A DNA stretch of 64,000 nt, from NCBI GenBank assembly GCA_947495685.1, contig CANLZY010000019.1, positions 1-64,000 on the forward strand, written 5' to 3'. The stretch comes from an uncultured Tropicimonas sp. (GTDB lineage Bacteria; Pseudomonadota; Alphaproteobacteria; Rhodobacterales; Rhodobacteraceae). Below, piece after piece: positions 8,748-16,731 of this stretch. Both the position numbers and the translations under genes were made by a program. A model generated the notes under the pieces. The model was not told the origin of the DNA and searched no databases. It saw only the letters and a program-made list of their open reading frames with translations. How positions within the stretch are numbered: the stretch's first letter is position 1; every line of letters starts with the position of its first letter.

Positions 8748-9557
8748 ATGATACGACTTGGTCTGGCGTTTGCCCTGGGCCTCGGATCTGCACCGTCGAT
8801 GGCGCAGGATCTCCCGATATTCGATGCCCATGTTCACTACAGCCATGATGCGGTGAAAGCCGTCCCTCCGAGACAGGCGGCCAAGATCCTGCGCGATGCC
8901 GGGGTGATCTCGGCGCTGGTGTCCAGCTCGGACGACACTGGAACGCAAAGACTGAAGGCAGCCGCGCCGGACATCGTGGTTCCCGCACTGCGCCCCTACC
9001 GGAAGCGGGGCGAGATCGGGACGTGGATGCATGACCCGACGGTGATCGACTATGTCGAAGGCAGGCTTGCCAGGTTCGAGTACAAGGCCCTCGGCGAATT
9101 TCACGCCTACGGGGACGATATCAAGACCGACGTGCTGCAACGGATGATCGCCTTGGCAAAGGAACACGACCTGCTGCTGCACGCCCATTCGGACGCCGCC
9201 GCGATCGATCTGATCTTCGAATACTATCCGGACGCCCGGGTCCTTTGGGCCCATTCCGGGTTTGACCGCCCGGACGAGGTGCGCGCAACCTTGCGCCGGC
9301 ACAGGGCGCTCTGGTCGGATCTTGCCTATCGATCCGACATGGCATCCGATGGCAAGGTCGACCCGCAATGGCGTGCCGCTTTTGAGGAATTCCCCGATCG
9401 GTTCATGGTTGGCACCGATACCTTCGCACCCGAGCGGTGGTATTACATCGGGCCGCATGCCGACTATTCGCGCGCCTGGTTGTCCGATTTGCCAGAGGGT
9501 CTGGCGCGAAAGATCGCCTATGGCAACGCGCAGGCCATGCTGGGCCTGATCAAGTAG
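8748..9557 (+). CDS. exported amidohydrolase (TIM-barrel, Amidohydro_2-like)
   Basis: 269 aa with a short Sec signal (MIRLGLAFALGLGSAPSMAQ). The metal-site motifs follow in order: FDAHVHYS with the HxH pair, EFHAYGDD, LLHAHSDAA, VLWAHSGFDRP, and MVGTDTF carrying the late catalytic Asp. This fits a periplasmic metal-dependent hydrolase of the amidohydrolase superfamily, though shorter than most. The start is set by AAGGA about 8 bases before the ATG; the longer frame upstream would remove the signal peptide from the N-terminus. The stop codon is followed at once by the next ATG, and the third gene is also coupled, so all three proteins are probably made together. The substrate is unknown. Confidence 0.82.
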   Translation: MIRLGLAFALGLGSAPSMAQDLPIFDAHVHYSHDAVKAVPPRQAAKILRDAGVISALVSSSDDTGTQRLKAAAPDIVVPALRPYRKRGEIGTWMHDPTVIDYVEGRLARFEYKALGEFHAYGDDIKTDVLQRMIALAKEHDLLLHAHSDAAAIDLIFEYYPDARVLWAHSGFDRPDEVRATLRRHRALWSDLAYRSDMASDGKVDPQWRAAFEEFPDRFMVGTDTFAPERWYYIGPHADYSRAWLSDLPEGLARKIAYGNAQAMLGLIK

Positions 9558-9956
9558 ATGCGGATGGGGGCAATCACGCTGGTAACGGGTCTGATGGGGT
9601 CCAGTTGTTCCGCTGCCTGCGCGGTTCCCGATGGGTGGAGCACGATGACGCCGGACACCTCCATGGGCGTTCAGGCGGCAATTCTGATTGCAGATCAACC
9701 GGTGCCGGTCGCGCAGCCCTTTGAGGCACAGGTCTGGATCTGTGACGAGGCCACGCCACGCGGCCTATCGGTGACCGCCCTCATGCCCGCCCACCAACAC
9801 GGCATGAACTATCGCCCGACGATCACGGCAGAGACTGACGGAACCTTCACTGCCGCTGGCATGGTGTTTCACATGCCCGGCCTGTGGCGAGTGGATGTGA
9901 CCGCCGACACCGATCACGGCATCGCCCGCTTTTCGACCGAGTTGATGGCGCGATGA
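9558..9956 (+). CDS. small exported YtkA/FixH-like protein
   Basis: 132 aa. A hydrophobic start (AITLVTGLMGSSCSAACAV) suggests export. Cysteines sit near the cleavage region but do not form a clean lipobox. The mature part, VWICDEATPR, then LMPAHQHGMNYRP and FHMPGLWRVDV, resembles the immunoglobulin-like YtkA fold, in which an MP-x-H-x-HG segment precedes a G-x-W strand. The His/Met-rich MPAHQHGM and FHMPG patches are compatible with copper or other metal binding, which is inference. It starts on the base after the amidohydrolase stop and overlaps the peroxidase start by 4 bp. The function is not established. Confidence 0.6.
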   Translation: MRMGAITLVTGLMGSSCSAACAVPDGWSTMTPDTSMGVQAAILIADQPVPVAQPFEAQVWICDEATPRGLSVTALMPAHQHGMNYRPTITAETDGTFTAAGMVFHMPGLWRVDVTADTDHGIARFSTELMAR

Positions 9957-11095
9957 GGGGGTTGGCAGGAGTGGGCGTGGCCCTTGCCTGTGCGTTGGCA
10001 GGTGCAAGTTCGCTGGCCCAGACCGGCAGCGTGATCCTGACTCCCGCAGAGGTCGATCTGGTCCTTCTGCACGGCCCCTGGCCGGTCGCAACTCCTGACG
10101 ATGCAAGCAACCGCGTGTCCGGAGACCCCGCTGCCATTGCGCTTGGGCGCGATCTGTTCTTCAGCACCGACCTGTCGCGCTCCGGCGAGATGTCCTGCGC
10201 AAGCTGTCACGACCCGGAGATGGCGTTTTCAGATGGCCAGCCGGTCGCAAGTGACGCGCTGACCTTGCCCCGCAACACGCTTGCCCTTGCGAACCTCGGG
10301 TTCCATCGCTGGTTCGGATGGGATGGCAGCACCGACAACCTGTGGGCGCAAAGCCTGCTGCCGATCCTGCATCCGGAAGAGCTGGACCTGACCCCTGAGG
10401 ATGTGAAGCGCATCGCAACCACCGCTCGCTTCCAACCGGCCTATGGCGCCGTTTTCGAAGACGCGGCCAGCCAACCTGCTCTGGAGGTTTCGGTCAACAT
10501 TGCCAAGGCGCTGGCTGCCTATCAGGAAACCCTTGTAACCGGTCAAACCCCCTTCGACCGGTTTCGGGATGCCTTGCAGGCAGGCGACGAGGCCACGGCC
10601 GCAGGCTATCCAGAGGCCGCACAACGTGGCCTTTCGCTGTTCGTCGGACGGGGAAAGTGCAATTTTTGCCATTCCGGCCCGTTGTTCACCAACGGTGAGT
10701 TCCACGATGCCGGCGTCGGGTATTTTCTGAGCAGCGGTGGCGTGGATGAAGGCCGCCACCGCGGGCTGCAACAGTTGAAATCGAGTCCCTTCACCCTGGA
10801 TGGCGACTACAGCGACGATCCCGGCCGGTCAGGTGCCTGGGCCGTGCGTCAGGTCGAGCCGAAACACGCCGACTTTGGCACATTCCGTGTGCCCGGCCTT
10901 CGAAACGTCGCCAACACTGCCCCCTACATGCACGACGGCAGCCTTGCACGCCTGACCGACGTGCTCGAGCACTACTCGACAATCGATCTGGAGCGGCTTC
11001 ACGCGGATGGCGAGGCAATCCTGGAACCGCTGGACCTGACGCCGTCAGAAATGGCGGACCTCGACGCGTTCCTGAACACCTTGACGGCTGACTGA
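9953..11095 (+). CDS. di-heme cytochrome c peroxidase / MauG-superfamily protein
   Basis: 380 aa, exported (signal ending near SSLAQ). Two c-type heme motifs are present: CASCH at residues 82-86 and CNFCH at 236-240. The late block FRVPGLRNVANTAPYMHDG is diagnostic of the bacterial di-heme peroxidase/MauG superfamily. The Met of APYMHDG occupies the position that ligates the high-potential heme in true peroxidases; MauG itself has Tyr there. The protein should act in the periplasm, reducing peroxide or oxidising a partner. It overlaps the YtkA-like gene (ATGA), so its job is probably linked to that protein and the exported amidohydrolase. Confidence 0.88.
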   Translation: MRGLAGVGVALACALAGASSLAQTGSVILTPAEVDLVLLHGPWPVATPDDASNRVSGDPAAIALGRDLFFSTDLSRSGEMSCASCHDPEMAFSDGQPVASDALTLPRNTLALANLGFHRWFGWDGSTDNLWAQSLLPILHPEELDLTPEDVKRIATTARFQPAYGAVFEDAASQPALEVSVNIAKALAAYQETLVTGQTPFDRFRDALQAGDEATAAGYPEAAQRGLSLFVGRGKCNFCHSGPLFTNGEFHDAGVGYFLSSGGVDEGRHRGLQQLKSSPFTLDGDYSDDPGRSGAWAVRQVEPKHADFGTFRVPGLRNVANTAPYMHDGSLARLTDVLEHYSTIDLERLHADGEAILEPLDLTPSEMADLDAFLNTLTAD

Positions 11096-11204
11096 CACCG
11101 CCTGCCGGCCCGTGCCCGTCATCAACGTCGTTGGCCAGCATCCGGGAACAAAGGCTACCTGCCAGCCTCCGAAGCGGCCTGAGACGGGCATCCCCTCCCC
11201 GGGC

Positions 11205-12650
11205 TCACCCGATCCAGAACCGCCGCGTGAACAACACGTACAGCGACAGGATTTCAAGCCGCCCGGCGAGCATTCCAAAAATCATGATCCATTTGGCGGT
11301 GCTCGGAAAATCCTCCATCGACCCCGACACCCCGACCCGTTCGCCAAAGGCCGGGCCGATATTGGCGACAGAGGTCCAGGCGGCGGTGACCGAGGTCTGG
11401 AACGACAGGCCGGTCAGGGCAATGGCCACCGACGTCAACCCGAGTGTCAGAAAGAACAACGTGAAGAACGCCATGACCGAGTTGATGACGTCATCCTCCA
11501 ACCGGCGTTGCGCCAGCCGCGGCACGTCCACCACGCTTGGCGAGTACATCTTGCGGATGTGGTGCTTGATGCTTTCCCACAGAATGAGCCAGCGAAAGAC
11601 CTTGACCGAACAGGCGGTTGACCCGGTGCAACCGCCGATCAGCCCGGCGACCACAATCACGACCATGGCAAAGCTGCCCCATCCGGTGATGTCTTCGCTG
11701 GCGTAGCCCGTGCCCGAAAACAGCGTGACGACATTGAACACGGTTTCGCGCAGGACAACGCTCAACTCCCCCTGGCCGGTGACCCACCGCTGCAACACCA
11801 CCAGCCCGCAGATGACCAGGATCCAACGCAGGTAGGCGCGAACCTGCACATCCCGAAACATCGGGCCAGCATGCCCGGAACACAGTTGCACGAACCGCAC
11901 CAACGGCAGGCTGGCAAGAACCATGAAGGCGGCCGAGACATATTCCAACGGTCCGACAAACCGCGCAAAGGATGCGTCCGAGGTGGAAAATCCGCCGGTG
12001 GAGATGGTGGTCAAGGCATGGACCAATGCATCAAATATCCCCATTCCAAAGGCCAGGTAGGCCACCATGCAGGCCACCGACAGCAGGATGTAGATACCCA
12101 ACAGCGATTTCGCGATATCCATCGCGCGGGGCATGATCTTGCCAAGGGTATCGAACCCCTCTGTCAGAAAGAACTGCATCCCGCCGACCCGCATGGCCGG
12201 CAGAAAGATCATCGCAACGATCACGATCCCGAGGCCGCCCAGCCATTGCAGGATTCCCCGCCAGAGCAGAACGCCCCTGGGCATGTCATCAAGGCCGGGA
12301 AAAACCGTCGATCCCGTCGTGGTCATGCCCGACATCGCCTCGAAATAAGCGTCGACAATCGAGACATGCGGATCGCCCAGGATGAAGGGCACCGCGCCGA
12401 CCGCTGGCAGAACGCTCCAGACCATTGTCGTGAGCAGAAACGCCTGCCGCCGGTCCAGCAGACGTACCCGGGCGTTGGCCGTCGCCAGCACCAGGAATCC
12501 CGACATGAGGATCACGAGAATCCCCGATAGCATGAACACCGACCCTGGCTGCCCGCCGGTAAAGAAATCCAGCACGCCACAGGCCATCATGAGGCACCCC
12601 ATAACGGCGGCAAGGTACCCAACGACGTTGGCAATCGGACGCAGTTCCAT
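11205..12650 (-). CDS. trkH: TrkH-family potassium uptake protein
   Basis: 481 aa, very close to TrkH length. The four P-loop repeats that build the K+ filter are visible: TTTGSTVFPG, TISTGGFSTSD, FSGTGYASEDI and GGCTGSTACSVK. The protein forms the inner-membrane K+ channel of the Trk system. I chose the ATG of MELRPIANVV; the longer frame (MTWRRG) overlaps the upstream CBS gene and lacks support. The ribosome site is weak, which suits coupling to the CBS gene that ends 25 bp before. No trkA (NAD-binding gating subunit) is nearby. It converges with the peroxidase gene. Confidence 0.9.
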   Translation of the reverse strand: MELRPIANVVGYLAAVMGCLMMACGVLDFFTGGQPGSVFMLSGILVILMSGFLVLATANARVRLLDRRQAFLLTTMVWSVLPAVGAVPFILGDPHVSIVDAYFEAMSGMTTTGSTVFPGLDDMPRGVLLWRGILQWLGGLGIVIVAMIFLPAMRVGGMQFFLTEGFDTLGKIMPRAMDIAKSLLGIYILLSVACMVAYLAFGMGIFDALVHALTTISTGGFSTSDASFARFVGPLEYVSAAFMVLASLPLVRFVQLCSGHAGPMFRDVQVRAYLRWILVICGLVVLQRWVTGQGELSVVLRETVFNVVTLFSGTGYASEDITGWGSFAMVVIVVAGLIGGCTGSTACSVKVFRWLILWESIKHHIRKMYSPSVVDVPRLAQRRLEDDVINSVMAFFTLFFLTLGLTSVAIALTGLSFQTSVTAAWTSVANIGPAFGERVGVSGSMEDFPSTAKWIMIFGMLAGRLEILSLYVLFTRRFWIG

Positions 12651-12675
12651 CTGATTTCCCGTGTCTTTCTGGCGG

Positions 12676-13122
12676 TCAGATGTTCGGAGCCAAACGCCCC
12701 GTCGCCAGGTCACGCAGTACCCCGACTTCGAGTTCGTCGTCCTGGTGGATCTGTTCCAGCAGCTCCTTGAGGGTGAACATTCTCACAAACGCACCATCAC
12801 GCACGATGGCCAAATGCCGGATCCGGTGCGTTTGCATCAGCTTGAGCGCAACGGACAAACGCGTGTCGATCTCGCAAGTAATGGCGGGTGTCGTCATGCA
12901 ATCCCCGACGGTTTCGAGATCGAGCTGGTTTCCCGATTTCACCAGTGCCCGAATGATGTCGTGATCAGTCAGGATGCCGAGCACAACACCGTGGCGGTCC
13001 AGAACCGCCAGCGCGTTCACATCCAGTTCGACGATCCTCTCCGCAGCTTTCAGCAGCAGGGTCGGTGCCATGCAGCAGGCCTTGACCCCGGTTTCATAGT
13101 TCCCGATCCGACCTACGGACAT
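12676..13122 (-). CDS. CBS-domain pair protein, likely regulator linked to TrkH
   Basis: 148 aa made almost entirely of two CBS repeats. The first covers about residues 15-65 (ALAVLDRHGVVLGILTDHDIIRAL) and the second about 75-130 (CMTTPAITCEI, then IRHLAIVRDGAFVRMFTLKELLEQ). Such stand-alone pairs bind adenine nucleotides and sense energy state or ionic conditions. No catalytic domain is present. It lies directly upstream of trkH on the same strand, so the natural inference is a cytoplasmic regulator of K+ uptake or a member of the same stress response. Confidence 0.8.
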   Translation of the reverse strand: MSVGRIGNYETGVKACCMAPTLLLKAAERIVELDVNALAVLDRHGVVLGILTDHDIIRALVKSGNQLDLETVGDCMTTPAITCEIDTRLSVALKLMQTHRIRHLAIVRDGAFVRMFTLKELLEQIHQDDELEVGVLRDLATGRLAPNI

Positions 13123-13827
13123 GGCAGTTCCTTTGTTGCAGGGCCTTGTGGCCGGCAGAAATCCAGGGGGGCGCGGGACCCCGCAAACGCCGTACCTTGA
13201 TCGCGGCGCGTTGCACGCGGGTCACGGTGTGAACCAAGACGCGACACTTGCATTTCCGACCCGATCGGCCGGACATGACCAATTCGCCAAACATGTGTAT
13301 CGCCGTGGGGTGTCGCACAGGTCCGGACGCTCCACGACGTGCCGATGGCCGTGGGTCGCGTCTCATCTGGTTGTGGATCAGCACGGTCGCGCGGCGGGCC
13401 AGGCCTGTCCAACAGGGCCCCCGAGATCTCGTCCGCGCCGACGGCCGCACTTTGGCGGCGGTCTCTAACCAGCATGGCCAGCGCAGGAGGCCGCTGCCAC
13501 AGGTGGGCAATGGTGGCTCATCTCATTCCATCCCGGCTTCAGCAAGAAGCAAGAAAACCAAGGCTAAACGGTGAACCAATGTCTCTGCAATCGCAAGGCC
13601 ATTCTGCAGCGCAGCGGTGTGGATTCCGGTCGCACTGCATCCAATGAAACAGCCCTGAAACCTCGCCGCGTCCCTGCCTTGCCAAGTCGACCCGCGCCTG
13701 TACGCGCCTCGACTTGGCCACCACCACAGGTCATCAGAACGCATCGGCCCCCGGTCATGTGCGACAGGGGGCCGACGGGAGGGATCAACGTTTGCAGAGG
13801 ACAGGTTTCAACCCCGCCGATCCGCGA
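13123..13827. other. 705-bp gap without a supported gene
   Basis: The gap lies between the L-idonate-type dehydrogenase stop and the CBS-protein start, both minus strand. Open frames occur on both strands, as expected at this GC content, but none has a recognisable domain, a ribosome site or a sensible length. The clear structural element is the perfect inverted repeat at 13681-13718. The right half must include the promoter of the CBS-trkH operon. A decayed gene is possible but I cannot name it. Confidence 0.4.
13681..13718. repeat. perfect 10-bp inverted repeat with 18-nt loop
   Basis: The arms GCCAAGTCGA and TCGACTTGGC are perfect complements. Inside the loop CGCG occurs twice and can extend the stem after a CC/CC mismatch. 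No T-run follows on either strand. It lies about 110 bp downstream of the dehydrogenase stop, so it may act as a 3' hairpin or Rho-assisted terminator of the sugar-acid operon, or be the trace of an excised element. Confidence 0.55.
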
Positions 13828-14868
13828 TCAGGCGAACGTCAGTTGAACCTTGACTGCCTGGGTCCGGTCTCCGGCCACCTCGAACGCCTTCAGGGCGTCC
13901 TCCAGCGGAAAGGTCTGGGTGATCATCGGGCGCAGGTCGATGGTGCGTGTGTTGATCAAGGCGACCGCCTGCGGGAACTCCGGGTGGAACCGGTGCGAAC
14001 CTTTCAGCACGATCTCCTTGCTGACCAGAAGGTTGATCGGCAGCGGCAGGTCGCCCGTCACCCCGACCTGCACAAGGGTGCCGCGTGGATGCAACGCCTC
14101 GATGGCCGAGCGGATCGCCGGAGCGGCCGCAGTGCATTCGAAACAGACGTCAAAATGCCCCTTGTCGACAGCAAACTCCGCCATCCGGGCGTTGTTGGTC
14201 GCAACGTTGATCGTCTCTGTCGCGCCCATCCGCGCGGCCACCGAAAGCGGCACGTCCTGCAGGTCGGTCACGACGATTTCCGCCGCACCGGCCTCGGCGG
14301 CCAGCGCCGCGCACAGCACGCCAATCGGGCCAGATCCGGTGACCAGCACCGACTTTCCCGCAAGGTCTCCGGCCTGCGCCCGCGCATGCACGCAGACCGA
14401 CAGCGGCTCGGAACAGGCGGCCTCGCCGATGGTGATGTCATCGGAGACCTTCACGCAATGCTCGGCGCGCACCGGCACGCGATCGCGAAACAGCCCCTGT
14501 TCGTGCGGCAGCCGCATCGCGGACCCCCGGAAGCGCATGTTGAGGCAATGGTTGTAGAGCCCCTGGTCGCAATACTTGCAGGACCCGCAAGGGTTGCTGG
14601 GGCTCATCGCGACCCGATCACCAATTGCCAGCCCCTCGACCCCTGCCCCGACGGCGGCGATGGTTCCCGCCGCCTCGTGGCCAAGGATGATCGGCTCGCG
14701 CACCCGGATCGGGCCAAAGCCGCCGTCCTGATAATAGTGCAGGTCCGAGCCGCAGATACCGCCAGCTCCAACGGTGACGATCACCTCGCCCGGGGCCGGG
14801 GCCTCGACGGGAATTTCCTCGATACGGATGTCATGCTGTCCGTGCAGGCGGCAAACGCGAGTGTGCAT
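13828..14868 (-). CDS. zinc-dependent L-idonate 5-dehydrogenase-like polyol dehydrogenase
   Basis: 346 aa, medium-chain dehydrogenase. The catalytic zinc site is seen as Cys39 (GGICGSDLH, with His44) and His64-Glu65 (ILGHEAAG). The structural zinc site is the four-Cys run NPCGSCKYCDQGLYNHC. The Rossmann motif VLVTGSGPIGVLCAALA follows. The SDLHYYQDGGFGPIRVREP stretch is typical of L-idonate 5-dehydrogenases rather than sorbitol or threonine dehydrogenases. It would interconvert L-idonate and 5-ketogluconate, or oxidise a related sugar acid. It is the last gene of the GntR-TRAP operon, 9 bp after dctM, which supports a role in sugar-acid catabolism. The exact substrate is uncertain. Confidence 0.8.
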   Translation of the reverse strand: MHTRVCRLHGQHDIRIEEIPVEAPAPGEVIVTVGAGGICGSDLHYYQDGGFGPIRVREPIILGHEAAGTIAAVGAGVEGLAIGDRVAMSPSNPCGSCKYCDQGLYNHCLNMRFRGSAMRLPHEQGLFRDRVPVRAEHCVKVSDDITIGEAACSEPLSVCVHARAQAGDLAGKSVLVTGSGPIGVLCAALAAEAGAAEIVVTDLQDVPLSVAARMGATETINVATNNARMAEFAVDKGHFDVCFECTAAAPAIRSAIEALHPRGTLVQVGVTGDLPLPINLLVSKEIVLKGSHRFHPEFPQAVALINTRTIDLRPMITQTFPLEDALKAFEVAGDRTQAVKVQLTFA

Positions 14869-14877
14869 GGAACGCTC

Positions 14878-16155
14878 CTATGGCGCGAGAATGGAGGGAA
14901 GCCAGGTGGCCAGCGGCGGGTAGAACGAGACCGCGAGCAACACCAGGATGTTGGTCAGAAGGAAGGGCAGGATCGCCACCACAACCGGGGTCAGCGGCAG
15001 CTTGGCAATGCCGGCGCAGACAAACAGGCAGACACCGACCGGCGGCGTCGTCAGGCCGATCATCAGGTTCAGCACCGCGAAGGTCGCGAAGTGCAGCGGC
15101 TCGATGCCGACCGCCTGCGCCAGCGACAAGAGCGGTACGAACAGGATGATGAGCGCGGCGATGGTCTCCATGAACATGCCCACGAACAGCAACAGCAGGT
15201 TGATGATCAGGATCACCACGATGCGGTTGTCAGTCATCGCCAGCACCCCGTTGGCGATGGCCTGGGGGATCTGCTCCGACACGAGGATCCAGCCAAAGAC
15301 ATTGGCGAACCCGACAAGGGCAAGGATCGCCGCCGAGGAGATGCCGCTTTCGACGATCACGTTCGGCAGGTCCTTGATGGGCAGCTCGCGATAGACGAAG
15401 GCGCCGACGATGAACGCATAGAGCGAGGCGACGACAGCGGTTTCGGTGGGCGTGGCAAGGCCGCTGAGCAGGCCGTAGATGATCAGGCCGGTCATGGCGA
15501 GCGCCCAGAAAGCGGCGGCAAAAGAGCGGCCAACCTCGCCGATGCCCTGCCATTCCTGGCGCGGGTAGTTCCGGCGCACCGAGATGATGTAGCAGGTCAC
15601 CATCATCGCCAGCCCCATCAGGATGCCGGGTATGGCGCCGGCCATGAACATCTTGCCGACCGAGATGCCCGACAGGGCGCCGACGATGATCATCGGTACG
15701 GAGGGCGGAATGATCGGCCCCACGGTCGAGGATGCGGCCGTCACGGCGGCCGAGAAATCAGCCGGGTAGCCGGCCTTCTTCATGCCGGGGATCATGACGC
15801 CACCGATGGAGGCCGCATCGGCCACGGCCGTTCCGGTAATGCCGCCAAACAGCATCGAGGCGGCGATGTTGGTCAGGCCAAGCCCGCCTCGGATCCAGCC
15901 CACGAGCGCATTGGCAAAGCGGATGATGCGGTTGGTGATGCCACCGCGGTTCATCAGGTTGCCGGCGAGGATGAATCCCGGGATCGACAGCAGAACAAAG
16001 ACATCCATGCCAGCATAGATCTTCTGCGGCATCACCACGAGCGGGATGCCGGACATCATCAGATAGACCGCCGACGACAAACCCAGCGTGACTGCGACCG
16101 GCACACCGATGATCAGACCGGAAATGAAAACTGTAAAGAGAACCCAGACTTCCAT
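14878..16155 (-). CDS. TRAP transporter large permease (DctM)
   Basis: 425 aa, the standard DctM size, with about twelve hydrophobic segments. Family stretches include MSGIPLVVMPQKIYAGMD near the N-terminus, the GTAVADAASIGGVMIPGM helix, ASSTVGPIIPPSVPMII, and the late LTTPPVGVCLF. It couples Na+ influx to substrate uptake. The start is the ATG of MEVWVLF, 4 bp after the dctQ stop; the longer frame is an extension across dctQ. It belongs to the sugar-acid operon with dctP and dctQ. Confidence 0.93.
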   Translation of the reverse strand: MEVWVLFTVFISGLIIGVPVAVTLGLSSAVYLMMSGIPLVVMPQKIYAGMDVFVLLSIPGFILAGNLMNRGGITNRIIRFANALVGWIRGGLGLTNIAASMLFGGITGTAVADAASIGGVMIPGMKKAGYPADFSAAVTAASSTVGPIIPPSVPMIIVGALSGISVGKMFMAGAIPGILMGLAMMVTCYIISVRRNYPRQEWQGIGEVGRSFAAAFWALAMTGLIIYGLLSGLATPTETAVVASLYAFIVGAFVYRELPIKDLPNVIVESGISSAAILALVGFANVFGWILVSEQIPQAIANGVLAMTDNRIVVILIINLLLLFVGMFMETIAALIILFVPLLSLAQAVGIEPLHFATFAVLNLMIGLTTPPVGVCLFVCAGIAKLPLTPVVVAILPFLLTNILVLLAVSFYPPLATWLPSILAP

Positions 16156-16159
16156 GCGT

Positions 16160-16663
16160 TCAACCTTCCGTCTGCTTGAGCGGCAGGCCGTTGTTTCGGC
16201 CGAACAGCATGTTGATGACCCGCAGCGCGGCAAACACGAAGAGCAGAACCAGCAGCAACGTGACGGTGAAGTGGACGTAGGTCATCTGCAGACCAAGGGC
16301 CGGAGACGTCTGCATCTTTCCGATGGAGGTAAATTTCCAGGAATGCGAGATCAGCATCAGCGCCAGCCCGCCGGTGAACACCGCCGAGATCAGTCGAAGC
16401 AGCCAGGGCAAGCGCCCAGGCAGGTTTTCGCAGACCACGTCGACGTTGACGAGGTCGCCAGAGCGGAACGACAGGCCGACTCCGAAGGCTGCGAGGTACA
16501 GCAGGGCGAAACGGGTAAGTTCCTCGGTCCAGACCGGCGAAGAGCCGATGGTGCGTCCGACGACTTGTGTGAGAACGACAGCGATCAGCGTGGCAAACGA
16601 AACGCCGACTCCGACCATGCAGATGGCCGCCAAGAACTTGGTCAGCCTGTCCAGAAGTGCCAT
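16160..16663 (-). CDS. TRAP transporter small permease (DctQ)
   Basis: 167 aa with four predicted transmembrane helices, at about 10-32, 45-65, 85-105 and 128-150. The pairing of VWTEELTRFALLYLAAFG and RSGDLVNVDVV is the hallmark of DctQ proteins. It bridges the binding protein and the large permease. It follows the binding-protein gene across a gap that holds a hairpin (16683-16709) and is 4 bp from dctM. Confidence 0.92.
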   Translation of the reverse strand: MALLDRLTKFLAAICMVGVGVSFATLIAVVLTQVVGRTIGSSPVWTEELTRFALLYLAAFGVGLSFRSGDLVNVDVVCENLPGRLPWLLRLISAVFTGGLALMLISHSWKFTSIGKMQTSPALGLQMTYVHFTVTLLLVLLFVFAALRVINMLFGRNNGLPLKQTEG

Positions 16664-16682
16664 GTGTGTGAATGTCCCTGGG

Positions 16683-16709
16683 GCACCGACGCCGCCTGGG
16701 CATCGGTGC
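16683..16709. other. intercistronic hairpin between dctP and dctQ
   Basis: The 7-bp perfect arms GCACCGA and TCGGTGC enclose a GC-rich loop that can pair further. Read on the plus strand it is followed by six Ts, like an intrinsic terminator. On the minus strand, the direction of the operon, it is preceded by six As and would act as a hairpin without a U-tract. It lies between the dctP stop and the dctQ start, where such structures lower downstream expression or protect the dctP message. Confidence 0.6.
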
Positions 16710-16731
16710 GTTTTTTAGGATCGCGCGTGGA

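Noticed and set aside
13094-13510. Open frames in the 705-bp gap that might be a truncated regulator
   Set aside because: No helix-turn-helix or other recognisable motif and no supported start; recorded as gene-free.
13714-16179. 821-codon plus-strand open frame
   Set aside because: It is opposite the dehydrogenase and DctM genes, both with full family motifs; its translation is low-complexity Arg/Asp/His/Gly-rich with no domain.
16683-16716. Intrinsic terminator on the plus strand (stem followed by six Ts)
   Set aside because: No plus-strand gene ends here; the surrounding operon is transcribed on the minus strand, so it is listed as an intercistronic hairpin instead.
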